The notes beneath the pieces were generated by a model. It ran no database searches. It saw nothing but the letters and a program-made list of their open reading frames with translations, and was not told the DNA's origin. The position numbers and the translations under genes are program-made. Shown here piece by piece: positions 22,235-32,904 of a stretch of DNA of 64,000 bases. Source of the DNA: Coix lacryma-jobi var. lacryma-jobi (Eukaryota > Streptophyta > Magnoliopsida > Poales > Poaceae); the NCBI GenBank assembly GCA_009763385.1, contig CM019822.1, positions 25,786,842-25,850,841 of the forward strand. Reading direction: 5' to 3'. Numbering within the stretch: position 1 is the first letter of the stretch; the number at the start of each line of letters is the position of its first letter.

Positions 22235-22499
22235 TTCTCTTGTAATAAATTAGTTGTTTTAGCTTATCAGTCAGTTTATAAAGTCCTGCCGAACAACCGG
22301 CATATAATTTCATAATTCATAGTATACGTTTAGTAGTTTCCCCTGAATTAATTACATCAACGCGCGCATCTATGATGATATAGATGAGATAGAAATTAAA
22401 GAAAAGGCAGATCTCTGACAGCATATATATGAAAGCTGCTGCTGAATTAGCACGCACTAGCTGGGGCCTGGGACAAGGCCAACAGCTAGTACTGAAGCA

Positions 22500-22846
22500 A
22501 GTAACTGTACACCCGGCACAATTTGAGCTAGAGGCCCTTTAAAGGGCTTGCCTAGGCTAGCTTGCATTGCATTGCTCCGGTACCCCCATCATACACCAAC
22601 ACCACCATTCATCCTCAGGCCGACGGACATATAGCCCACACACACACCAGGCCACCACCACTAACACCAAAGCATCATCGTCATCGTCAACCTTATCACG
22701 CTGCACAGTTATTGACACCAAAAGCAGCGAGAGAGAGAGAGAGATCCCATTCCATCCTGCGAATTTTCTGCCCCGGCCCGCCCGCGCCCAACAACCAAGA
22801 ACCACACTTTGATTTGATCTATCATCAATCGATCGCGCTAGCGCAT
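22500..22846 (+). promoter_or_regulatory. Likely 5' UTR/proximal promoter of the WRKY gene
   Basis: This stretch immediately precedes the WRKY start. It includes a CA-rich part (22637-22650), a (GA)n tract at 22729-22743 and C-rich leader sequence. The reading frame upstream of the start is open back to about 22562 but contains no in-frame ATG before 22847. A transcription start was not identified. Confidence 0.5.
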
Positions 22847-25473
22847 ATGCAGGCATATATGGAGGGAGGAGGCCAGCTGAGTGCTTGCCTTCCTGGATTC
22901 CTTGTCCCGGATCATCACTACGCCGCCTTCCCTCTCCCTCTCCCGCTACAACTTCCTGCTAGCCCACCAAACAACAAGCAGCTTTTCCAGATGCCGTTTG
23001 TAGTTGACCAGGAAGAGACCGAGAACAACCATGGCGGGATGCTCTCCTCCGACCATTGTGGTGGACTATACCCGCTGCCGGTGCTGCCCTTCGTCGGCAG
23101 CTGCTCCGCCTACGCCGCCGTCGCCGCCGCAACAGCGTGCGGTGGGAAGCCCGGTTTCATGCCCAGTTCTATTACTGGCGCTGAGGAGGTGAGGCCGTGA
23201 GGGTGATCTAGCGCTTAGCTTGAAGGTTTTCTGTTGGCCTCCTTTTCTTGCTTCCTGTTGCTCCTTATGAGAGGTTTCGTTCCGTTCGTTCTTCTTCAGG
23301 TCTGCACCTCGGTGACTACTACTAAATTAGGTTGCAACGAGAGTAATAGCACATGGTATGCTCTCTCTTTGTAATGTTTATTGAATAAACCTTGTTGGCT
23401 ATAGTTAATTAGGGTTTGATGGTGTGTGCAAGCTAGCTAATATAAGTGGCGCGTGGTTATTGTGCAGGTGGAAGGGCTCAGCAGGTACGACGATAGCGGA
23501 GAGAGGGAAGATGAAGGTGAGGAGGAAGATGAGGGAACCGAGGTTTTGCTTCCAGACCAGAAGCGACGTGGATGTACTGGATGATGGCTACAAGTGGAGG
23601 AAGTACGGGCAGAAGGTTGTCAAGAACAGCCTGCATCCGAGGTATCATCTGCAACATATATACAGTATATATGCAATTTACAATATCATACTTATTTCAT
23701 GAATTTGTGTAGAGGCTGTTATCCATGACTACTGGCTAGCTCTACTAATCGATGTACACGCTCCATGCGTTTCTTTTGTTGGTTATGAATTAATATGTAG
23801 AAGCTAGCAGATTAACAAGTAAGAGCATCTCAGATGATTAATTTTATGTGTTAAGGATCTAATTAATAAAGCAAGTACCTTGCCTCTTGAAAGATCGCTG
23901 ATAGATGGTATTTAGAAGACCTTATTTCATTTGAGACACAGTGTAGTAGGTTAGCTAATCTGTAATGAGCGAGCCTGTGTGCAGCGTGTGCTAGCTGCTG
24001 GTTTTGCAATTGCTTTCAGTTCATGTATCTATTAGCTAGTAGCCCCCGGCCCATGCGCGCGGCATATATGATGACACTCTGAAAATATGGCCTTATTTAG
24101 TTCCCCCAATTTCCCAAAAAATTTCATCACATCAACCATCACATCAATGTTCGGACGTATACATGGAGCATTAAATGTATGTAAAAATAATAATTAATTA
24201 TACTTTTATTATGTACATGTCGAGACGAATCTTTGAAGTCTACGTAGTCCATATTTGGACAAAGTTTGTCAAATAACAACGAAAACGCTACAGGAAAAAT
24301 TTTGCAAAATTTTTCCATCTAAACAAACAGAGAAGTGGGAAGCTTTGTATGTTTTTTCTTCACTCGAAAATCCAAATGCATGCTAGAATTCGAGTCACGT
24401 TTCATCTCTATTTTTGCAGAATCATACTACGTACTATATACTTATATAGCATCTATAATGCAGTTGATCTCTTTAAACACGATTACACAAACACATATAT
24501 TTATGCTAATAACAACTACCGTTCTCCCTTAGAATTAATTTATGTGACATTAGACTTCTTAATTGAGCATATAGCGGATTGTATTATGAGTGAAATTATT
24601 GCAAAGGTACCATATGTTGAAGGAAGAAAACCAAAGAGTGGTAAAGGAAAAAGATGTGCCAGAGTGCATATTAATGCCTGATCGAAGATCGAGTTATTAG
24701 TTCTCGAACCGTATAGGTGGATAGACACTTAATTAGATAGTGGATCAGAAGTTCCTCAGTCTTTCCGATCATAGTGTACGTCCTATGCGTGGTCTACCGT
24801 GTAGGCTACAGCAAACAGGACGAATGAAGTGTGTGCACATGCAAACAGAGACAGGCGTATCATCAGAATTGAAGTTCAGAACTGTCCCACAGTCTCTAAG
24901 ATCCTAGCTTGTGTTTCTTCAAAGACCAGATGCACAGACATATAGCTAGCTAGCTAGCTATATAGAGCTAACCTAAGCTAAGAGATGATCTATATATGCA
25001 CCACGATGATAATCATCCTTTAATAATTTGATCTAATTTCGTACAATGCACACATGGTCTCTGAATACTGCAATCTTGATTATTATTAATTATTGCCAAA
25101 AGAAATGCCTTAATTAATTAAGTTGATTTTTACTGTATGAACTACCATACATTTTTGGTTTATAACTGCTTCCTTTTGTTTGAAATTACAAGACATGCAT
25201 CATATATATTTTTTTACAAGAGAGCTTATCACTGGTCCTTTTTTTTTCTTTGGTAGAATGTACTGTATCTTCTATACTCGCTTCTTTGAAATACTTTATT
25301 GCAGGAGCTATTTCCGGTGCACCCACAGCAACTGCCGCGTGAAGAAACGGGTGGAGCGGCTGTCGACGGACTGCCGCATGGTGATGACCACGTACGAGGG
25401 CCGCCACACGCACTCTCCCTGCAGCGACGACGCCTCCTCCGGCGACCACACAGATTGCTTCAGCTCCTTCTGA
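22847..25473 (+). CDS. WRKY12-like: WRKY transcription factor, group IIc, WRKY12/WRKY13-like
   Basis: Three exons: 22847-23196, 23468-23641 and 25305-25473 (introns of 271 and 1663 bp, all GT-AG), giving 230 residues. The WRKY domain has WRKYGQK at residues 160-166 and a C-X4-C-X23-H-X-H zinc site (C180, C185, H209, H211). It is preceded by the basic stretch REPRFCFQTRSDVDVLDDGY. The second intron falls after HPR, the position conserved in group IIc genes. The family binds W-box DNA (TTGACC/T) in the nucleus. The REPRFCFQTRSDVDVLDDGYK context and the CFSSF carboxy end point to the WRKY12/13 branch. In Arabidopsis that branch controls pith and stem secondary wall formation and flowering time; transfer of that role here is inference. 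The second in-frame ATG (22859, MEGGG) matches the usual start of WRKY12 proteins, so either Met may be used. The first exon must use the donor at 23197; the GT at 23189 would shift the frame. Confidence 0.95.
24089..24330. mobile_element. MITE (GGCCTTATTTAGTT type) in WRKY intron 2
   Basis: The sequence starts GGCCTTATTTAGTTCCCCC, ends CATCTAAACAAAC, and contains TACATGGAGCATTAAATGTA and CATGTCGAGACGAATC. This is a very common short hAT-like MITE layout in grasses. The inverted ends are imperfect, so the element is old. It lies in the second intron and does not disturb the splice sites. Confidence 0.6.
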
Positions 25474-25681
25474 ATCTACTATCTATATATATATGGTCTG
25501 TTAGTTGATGATCACGATCGATGATCGATCTTCAGTTTTGCCGGATGGATCGGATGACAGAATGAACGTCGTGATGAACCCGTGTGTCATGCATGTATAT
25601 GTATGTGATCCGTTGTGCTCCGCGCGCCACCGTGCAAATGATCCATCCCAACGATGTATGCGGTCATGTAGTATTATATCA

Positions 25682-25687
25682 AATAAA
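25682..25687 (+). terminator. Candidate polyadenylation signal of WRKY gene
   Basis: AATAAA occurs about 210 bases after the stop codon, followed by a T-rich stretch. This is a fitting position for the 3' end signal, but the match is short and could be chance. Confidence 0.45.
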
Positions 25688-25863
25688 GCTACATTTTTTT
25701 TCACTCAGCACGTTTTGGCTCCTCAAGCAAGAAGTTGTTCCACCTGATTTTTTTTTAGAGAAAAATACTGTTGCACGGCTTATTTGCACGCATTAAAACC
25801 AGCAGAGTTGCTCAAGCGAACAGACCCTCTATTTCTGCGTGCGTATGCTATAGTACCTACTAT

Positions 25864-26208
25864 GGGGGTGTTTGGTTTAGCTTTTCGCTGTAGCTTTTGC
25901 TCCCAAAAGCTAACCAAAGGGTATCTGCTGAGTCAACAACTTTGGTAAAAGTCAGCTTTTCCGTAGTACATTTTTGAAAGCTGTTTTGACTCTTCTTTTG
26001 GCTTTTGGCTTTCAGTTTTTCAAAATAGGTGAACTAAAAAACGTTTTTATAATTATTTAAAAAAACAAAACTAAAAGATATACTTTATACTTGTTTAACC
26101 AAACAGCTTTCAGCTTTTCCACAGCTCACAACCCACAACAGCTTTTTCACAGCTCACCGGCACATCAACAGTTTTTTCCTACAGCCATAGCTCAACCAAA
26201 CAGACCCT
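25864..26208. mobile_element. MITE (GGGTGTTTGGTTTAGC type)
   Basis: The left end GGGGGTGTTTGGTTTAGC is mirrored by the right end GCTCAACCAAACAGACCC. The interior is rich in AGCTTTTCAGC words and their complement. This is a typical non-autonomous hAT-like MITE downstream of the WRKY gene. Target duplications were not resolved. Confidence 0.6.
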
Positions 26209-26371
26209 GTATCTAGTGGATTCCTGCTATCTTGCAGCGGGTATTAACCATGCTCACGTACTGAAAGTCAACAGCTTTTTCCTACAGACATAGCTCAACC
26301 AAACAGACCCTGTATCTAGTGGATTCCTGCTATCTTGCAGCGGGTATTAACCATGCTCACGTACTGAAAGT
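26167..26371. repeat. Tandem duplication of about 102 bp at the MITE border
   Basis: The unit 26167-26269 (from CAACAGTTTTTTCC to CTGAAAGT) is repeated almost exactly at 26270-26371. It spans the last bases of the MITE and about 60 bases of its flank. Only two or three differences and one length change separate the copies, so the duplication is recent. Confidence 0.88.
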
Positions 26372-26469
26372 GCAGAAAAGAAAGCAAGCACGCAGGCATG
26401 CATGACTGCAATGTACTGTGTATATGACGACCACTCCGGTTGGGCAAGGGCAATATACACTACCGGAGA

Positions 26470-26830
26470 CGGGCTCTTTGCCGAGCGCCCGGCGCTTTGC
26501 CGAGGGCTAAAACGCGGGCACTCGGCAGAAAGCTCTTTGCCGAGAGCAAATTCTCGGCACCAAACGGAACTCGGCGACGATTTCTATGCTGAGGGTCCGA
26601 CTCTCGGCGACGTCTGGCTCTCGGCAAACATACCCTATGCCGAGAGCCGAACCCTCGGCGTAGACTGCACCTCGGCAAACGGAACCGTCGCAAACGGCTC
26701 ATCCTGCGCCGTTACCTGGGCTCTCGGCAAAGGGTTGAATTTTTTTTGGTAAACTCTATGCCGAGAGCCCTGGCCCTGGCTCTCGGCATATGTGCTCTTT
26801 GCCGAGGGCCTTAGGAAGCTCTCGGTAAAG
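26470..26830. repeat. Left subterminal repeats of CACTA 2
   Basis: Copies of TTTGCCGAG(A/G)GC and GCTCTCGGCAAA alternate with a shorter variant, CTATGCCGAGAGCC. They form the presumed TnpA binding array by analogy with En/Spm. Confidence 0.85.
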
Positions 26831-27858
26831 CATTTTATTTTTTTTTTGTTTTTTTGCACCCAATTTTTTTTGGGGCCTTGCTACAGTACTACAAGCCAAG
26901 ATTTCAAATTTGAAGTGTTTTCCATAAATCTTGCTATATTTCGCGCATTTTCTTTAATTTGATGATTTTTTCCGCGCGACGCACGTTTGAACTGCAGGTG
27001 CATGAAATAATGAAACTCAGCGATTCGAAAAATGTTATTCATTTTTCAGAGGGTATTTCGACACCGTATCCAGGGACAGGCGCAGAGACTCGACCATCTC
27101 GTGCACGAGAAACGGCGACCAAGTTGCGTGATATTGGATTTAAAATTATTAAAAATACAAACGAAATCAGAAAATCATGAAAATGGACGAGTGACCTTGA
27201 CATCGCATGTAGAGGCTATGAAAATTTTTTGGAAATGTTTGGAGCAAGTGGTGGCACAAGATGGTTGAAACCCTGAGATCAGAGCAAGATCTCACATGCG
27301 ATGATATGCGGAGATCTGAGGGTTTCAACCATCTTGCGGCACCACTTGCGACAAACATTTCCAAAAAAATTTCATAGCCTCTACATGCGATGTCAAGGTC
27401 ACTCGTCCATTTTCATGATTTTCTGACTTCGTTTGTATTTTTAATAATTTTAAATCCAATATCACGCAACTTGGTCGCCGTTTCTCGTGCACGAGACGGT
27501 CGAGCCTCCGCGCCTGTCCCTGGATACGGTGTCGAAATACCCTCTGAAGAATGAATACCATTTTTTGAATCGCTGAGTTTCATTATTTCATGCACCTGCA
27601 GTTCAAACGTGCGTCCCGCGAAAAAATCATCAAATTAAAGAAAATGCGCGAAATATAGCAAGATGTATGGAAAACACTTCAAATTTGAAATCTTGGCTTG
27701 TAGTACTGTAGCAAGGCCACAGAAAAAATTGGGTGTAAAAAAACAAAAATAAAATAAAATGCATTGCCGAGAGCTTCCTAAAGCCCTCGGCAAAGAGCAC
27801 CTATGCCGAGAGCCAGGGCCAGGGCTCTCGGCATAGAGTTTACCAAAAAAAAACAAAT
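26738..27858. repeat. Large inverted repeat (two arms of about 0.54 kb) in CACTA 2
   Basis: The left arm (about 26738-27280) and the right arm (about 27311-27858) are reverse complements with few differences, separated by about 30 bases. Shared landmarks include CTACAGTACTACAAGCCAAG, GAACTGCAGGTGCATGAAAT and AAGATGGTTGAAACCCT. The core resembles the arm of CACTA 1: ACGTTTGAACTGCAGGTGCA here versus AAGTTTGAACTGCGGGTGCA there. No protein is supportable. Confidence 0.88.
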
Positions 27859-29176
27859 TCTTTGCCGAGAGCCGGATCAGACGACTCTCGGTAAAGGTTT
27901 CCTCTTTGCCGAGAGCCACCCGATCTGGCTCTCGGCAAAGAAGCAAATAAAAAAAACGGCCGCCGCGGCGCCCGCCCCGCACACACACAACACACACAGC
28001 GCCCGCCTGGCCTGCGCCTCCGTCGTCGCCCAGCACGCCGCCCCCGCCCCGCCCCGCGCCGCCGCCCCCGCCCCGCGCGCGCTTGGTTGGAGAGGAGGAG
28101 AGGAGGAGGAGGAGGAGGAGAGAAGGAAGAGGAGGAGGAGGAGGAGGAGAGGAAGAGGAGGACAGGAAGAAGAGATGAGGAGGAGGAGGAGGAGGAGGAG
28201 GAGGAGCCCTGCCCCACCCATTCGGCCACGCGCCCCTGCCCCGTCCCGCTCCATCGTCGTCGATCGGCCCGCGTCGTCACTTGTAAGTCGTCCTCGATCG
28301 CCCCGTCGTCCTTGTACCTCTGCAACTTAGTTGTGGTAAGTAGTAGTAGTAAGTAGTAGTTGTTAGTAGTAGTCGTCCTCGATCACGGCGATATATGTGG
28401 ATGAATGTGAATGTATGCGACGATCGAGTATTATTTAGTAGTAGTGGTATGCTTGTTAATGTATGTTGATGTCGGCCATTGTGCCTTGACATATATGTGG
28501 ATGTCGGCCATCGTGCCGTTGTTTCTTGCAGGTTTTGAAACCTCACCGTACAGGGGAGGTTCTGCCGAAATTTCTAATGGATACTATATTTTTTGTCTTT
28601 TCTGTAGGAGGAGGACCTGTCAGGGCCAAGCCGGAGATCCTCGGCGACCACGATCGTCTTCGTCACCGTCGCGGGCCTGCCTGCACCGCTTCCGCTCGCC
28701 ACTGCGCCGCTAGCCTGACTCCACCGGCACCCTAGGTATAAATAACGTCTCCTCCCAGAAAAGGGTCGTAGGTCATTGAACCCAGTTAGGCGTCTCCCGT
28801 CCGAAAGAGATACGGCTGGAGGTATGCAGGTCTCTGCATATCGATAACCGTATCTGTTTCGGATTGTCCACGTTACTTGGACAGCCCGTAGATGCGTCGA
28901 TGAGGCTAGTTCCCATTGTCTAGCCCGATTCGAGATGGAGTTTCTGCATCACCTCCCTGTTGTTCCCTGGATACACACTCTCCCTACAGGGACGTGTATC
29001 TTGAGAACATCGGGGAGGTGCTGCCGAAATTTTGTCTCGGCTCGGGGCAGACAATGGGAACTGGCCTCATGTACGCATCCGCGGGTGGGATTAGGACCTA
29101 TCCTCACCTATTAGATGATAGTAGGATGGAAGTACTCGGAGGTAGATATGTAAGTACTCGGATGCATGACAGTAGG
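27859..29176 (+). other. CACTA 2 leader: subterminal repeats, GC/GGA-rich tract, 5' UTR with introns
   Basis: After more TTTGCCGAGAGCC pairs (to about 27945) comes a CG-rich and CA-rich stretch, then GGTTGGAGAGGAGG and a long GGA run (28087-28207). A GTAGTAGTAAG stretch follows (28335-28375). From 28520 to 29040 two imperfect copies of a (C/A)GGGGAGGT(T/G)CTGCCGAAATTT motif occur (28551 and 29011). Low-complexity open frames here are not genes. Confidence 0.6.
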
Positions 29177-32100
29177 ATGGATGACCGTCAGTGGATGTAC
29201 TCGGGCCGTAGAAGCAGAAGTGATTTCACCGATGAATGGTTGCGCAAGACAGATGCTTTCGTGAACAATGCATTTGGCGCGGCTCGGCGAGGAGAGATCA
29301 AAGTGTTGTGCCCATGCAGCAGATGTGGGAACCGGAGAAGGCAAGACAAGGAGAACATGGCTAAACATCTTGTGAACAATGGATTCACGCCGGACTACAC
29401 CCGGTGGATCTACCATGGTGAAGCACATCGTTTGAGAGCGGAGGCAGTGCGACCACGTCTGGAGAACTTTGATGCTGATGCGGGGGTAGCAGACATGTTA
29501 GATGACTTCCAAGAAGCACAGTACGCTGAAGGACGTACGGAGGAGGAGATGGAGAAGACCGCAAAGGCGTTTTACGAGATGATGTCTTCGGCACAGAAAC
29601 CCCTTCACGATCGGACAACGGTTTCTCAACTGGATGTCATTGGCCGTGTGATGGGGTTCAAGTCCCAGTTCAACCTGAGTCGAGATGCGTTCGATGGTAT
29701 GTTGGCCCTATTTGGTAGCATGCTTCCGGACGGCCACATATTGCCAAAGAGCCTGTACGAGTCACAGAAACTGCTTCGTGCACTGAAGATGCCGTATGAG
29801 CAGATACATGCTTGTCCAAATGGGTGCGTCCTCTTCAGGAAAGATCTCACGGATGCAGGTTACTGTCCGAAGTGTAAAGCGTCGAGATACATGGAGGTAG
29901 ACGATGGTGAAGGCCCGAAGAGGCAGCTTTCTATCCCCATGAAAGTCCTGCGTTACCTGCCGTTCACACCGAGGATCCAACGTCTCTACATGACCGAGGA
30001 ATCCGCGAAACAGATGACATGGCACAAACAGGGTACCCGATACAATCCTGAGAAGTTGGTACATCCCGCTGATGGTGAAGCATGGGCCCATTTCGATCGC
30101 ATCCATCATGACAAAGCTAGAGAGGCTCGTAATGTTCGTGTTGCGTTTGCAACGGACGGTTTCAATCCCTATGGACTCATGGCTGTCCCGTACACCTGTT
30201 GGCCCGTCTTCGTTATCCCCCTCAATCTCCCCCCCCCCCGGCGTTCTATTTCAACGTCATACTGTCTTCTTGTCGTTGATAATTCCTGGACACCCGGGGA
30301 ATAACATGGGTGTGTACATGGAGCCTCTGATTGATGAATTGGAAACTGCTTGGAATGAAGGGGTATTGACATACGACCGAGCTTCAAGGTCTAACTTCAC
30401 AATGCACATCTGGTACCAGTACTCACTACATGACTACCTGGCATATGGGATATTCTGTGCCTGGTGTGTCCATGGCAAGTTCTCATGCCCCGTTTGTAAG
30501 ACAGCTACGAGATTTATCTAGTTGAAGAAGGGTGGCAAGTATTCGGCGTTCGACCAACATCGACAATTCCTGCCTCTTGACCATCCTTTCAGACGGGACA
30601 CCAAGAACTTTACCAAAGGTGTCGTGGTGAGAGATCCTCCACCTCGGATGCTGACCGGTGCCGAGGTTCATACTCAGATAGATGCTCTCCAGTTCAACGA
30701 AACAGACGATCGTTTTGCGGGGTATGGTCAGGAGCATATGTGGACTCATAAGTCAGGCTTGGAAAGACTCCCTTATTATGACGATCTTCTTCTACCACAT
30801 AACATTGATGTAATGCACACTGAAAAGAACATCGCTGAGTCACTTTGGGGAACACTCATGGACACTGAAAAGTCCAAGGACAACCCTAAGGCTAGACTAG
30901 ACCTGACACTGTTGTGCGATAGACCAAAGCAAGAGATGCTGCCTCCTCAGCCCGGCAGGAGATGGACACGGCCCAAGGTCGATTTCGTCTTGGGCAGGCC
31001 ACAAAGGAAAGAAATACTTCAGTGGATCCAGACATTGACATTCCCTGATGGATATGCAACGAATCTAACGAGAGGAGTCAACTTATCTACTCTGCGAGTC
31101 CTAGGGATGAAGAGTCATGACTTCCACGTATGGATCGAACGGCTTCTTCCGGCGATGGTTCGAGGCTATGTTCCTGAGCCTATGTGGGTTGTCCTGGCAG
31201 AGTTGAGCTATTTCTTCCGCCAGCTATGTGCCAAGGAGATATCTCGGTCCGTCATTGATGACTTGGAGAAAGCTGCACCTGTGTTGCTCTGTAAGCTGGA
31301 GAAAATCTTTCCACCAGGCTTCTTCACTCCGATGCTTTATTTGATCGTACACCTCCCAAATGAGGTTCGAATGGGAGGGCCTGTGCAATGGCGTTGGTGC
31401 TTTCCAGTCGAGAGAAATATGAAGACTCTTCGCAAGAAATGTAGAAACAAAGCCAAAATTGAGGCTTCCATTGCAGAGGCATCCATTCTGGAGGAGGTGT
31501 CCAACTTCACTGAAGAATACTACTCCGAGAACCTTCCTAGCGTGCATAATCCACCCCCTCGTTACAATGCTGGAGAAAATGAATCGAGTCTTAGCCTTTT
31601 TCGAGGCCAACTCGGCACGGCAAGTGGATCCACAGTTAAGCAGTTGAACTATGAAGAGTGGCGAAAGATCATGCTATACGTGCTTACCAACCTTGATGAG
31701 CTGGACCCGTACATGGGGTAAGTTGTTATCTATCTTCATCCAATTCATCGTCACTTTCCAACACCATTCTTTTTGTTTCGTACAGTGAATTTCTTCATTT
31801 GTTCTCGAATGGACCAAGGCCTCTTTCTGATGCGGCAGCTGAAACCCTAATTGCAAATGGTGTGGGGGCAAGGGAGGCCTGATTTCATTTCTTGGTTCCG
31901 ACAAAAGGTACCGTCCTACCAAGGTCGTACTTAGTCTGACGTTCCAACTTGCTCTTACGTTCTGACCGTATAACGATATATCTTGCGTCGCCTTGCAGGC
32001 TCAAACCGATGCGTCTATGAGTCAAGAGCTGAGACAGGTTGCAAAAGGCTTTGACCGTAGGGTCAAGTCATTTAACGGTTACGACGTGAATGGATTTCGC

Positions 32101-32783
32101 TTCCACACATCAAGCTACGAGCAGAGTCGGCCCAATCGAAAAACCACAAATAGCGGTGTTTGTACTCCAGGCAATGACAACCGTGACTACTATGGAAGAA
32201 TTGAAGAAATATACGAACTTTCATTTCATGGTGAAAAGCCTTTGAATCCTGTCATGTTCAAATGCCATTGGTTTGATCCTGGAAGAACGAGGCTGACACC
32301 TAATCTTGGGCTAGCCGAAATTCGACAGGATTCTGTCTATCCAGGCTCCGATGTGTATATTGTGGCTCAACAGGCCACGCAGGTTTATTACACGCCATAC
32401 GCGTGCAAAAGCAAAGAGCATCTCTTGGGTTGGTATATTGTGCACAAGATATCACCACATGGTAAACTACCTCTCCCAATGATGAGGATTATAACTTCAA
32501 CACAAACACGTATGACGGTGAGTTCTTTCAAGAATCTGGGTTGCAAGGGACGTTCACGATAGACTTAACCGAAGCGATGGAAATGGAAGTAGAGAATGAT
32601 GACGAGGACGCTGGGGATGAGGTGGTAAATGCGAAGGACATAGAAATGCTAGAACGATTCCGTTTAGGCCAAGCAAATGAAGACGACGACCTATCTTTGG
32701 ATACTGAGGAGTACTTAGACATGGTTGACAGTGATGAGGAGACTCATGCTCCGGCTAATCCGGATGATCCAGATTATTTCTAA
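29177..32783 (+). pseudogene. TNP2/TnpD-type CACTA transposase gene, broken
   Basis: Encodes the catalytic transposase of a CACTA element. Domains in order: an N-terminal transposase-associated zinc-binding region (WMYSG...FTDEWL...CPCSRCGN...HLVNNGF, about residues 5-75), the tnp2 core (GHILPKSLYESQKLL, HACPNGCVLF, CPKC, VAFATDGFNPYG, GNNMGVYMEPLIDEL), a DUF4218-like part (GGPVQWRWCFPVERNM), a DUF4216-like part (YYGRIEEIYELSF) and an acidic carboxy end. Exons about 29177-31717, 31786-31907 and 31999-32783 fit GT-AG borders. The frame is broken in a run of eleven C (30229-30239), by TAG at 30519-30521, in a run of G (31864-31868) and in a run of C (32475-32477). No full-length protein is expected as read. 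It lies directly upstream of the TnpA-like gene in the same direction. Confidence 0.92.
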
Positions 32784-32904
32784 TACATGTAATATTATGT
32801 TATATTTTTAGGATCTATTGTTTTATTTATATTGCATATATTTGGTTATGTTATTTCTAATACAACATTGTTTGTTCTTTTTAAATGCAGGAGGTCGAGG
32901 CAAG

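Noticed and set aside
27803..28330. Open frames of 125-175 codons around the GGA-rich tract in CACTA 2
   Set aside because: These are low-complexity glutamate, serine or arginine runs on both strands over a microsatellite. No domain is present.
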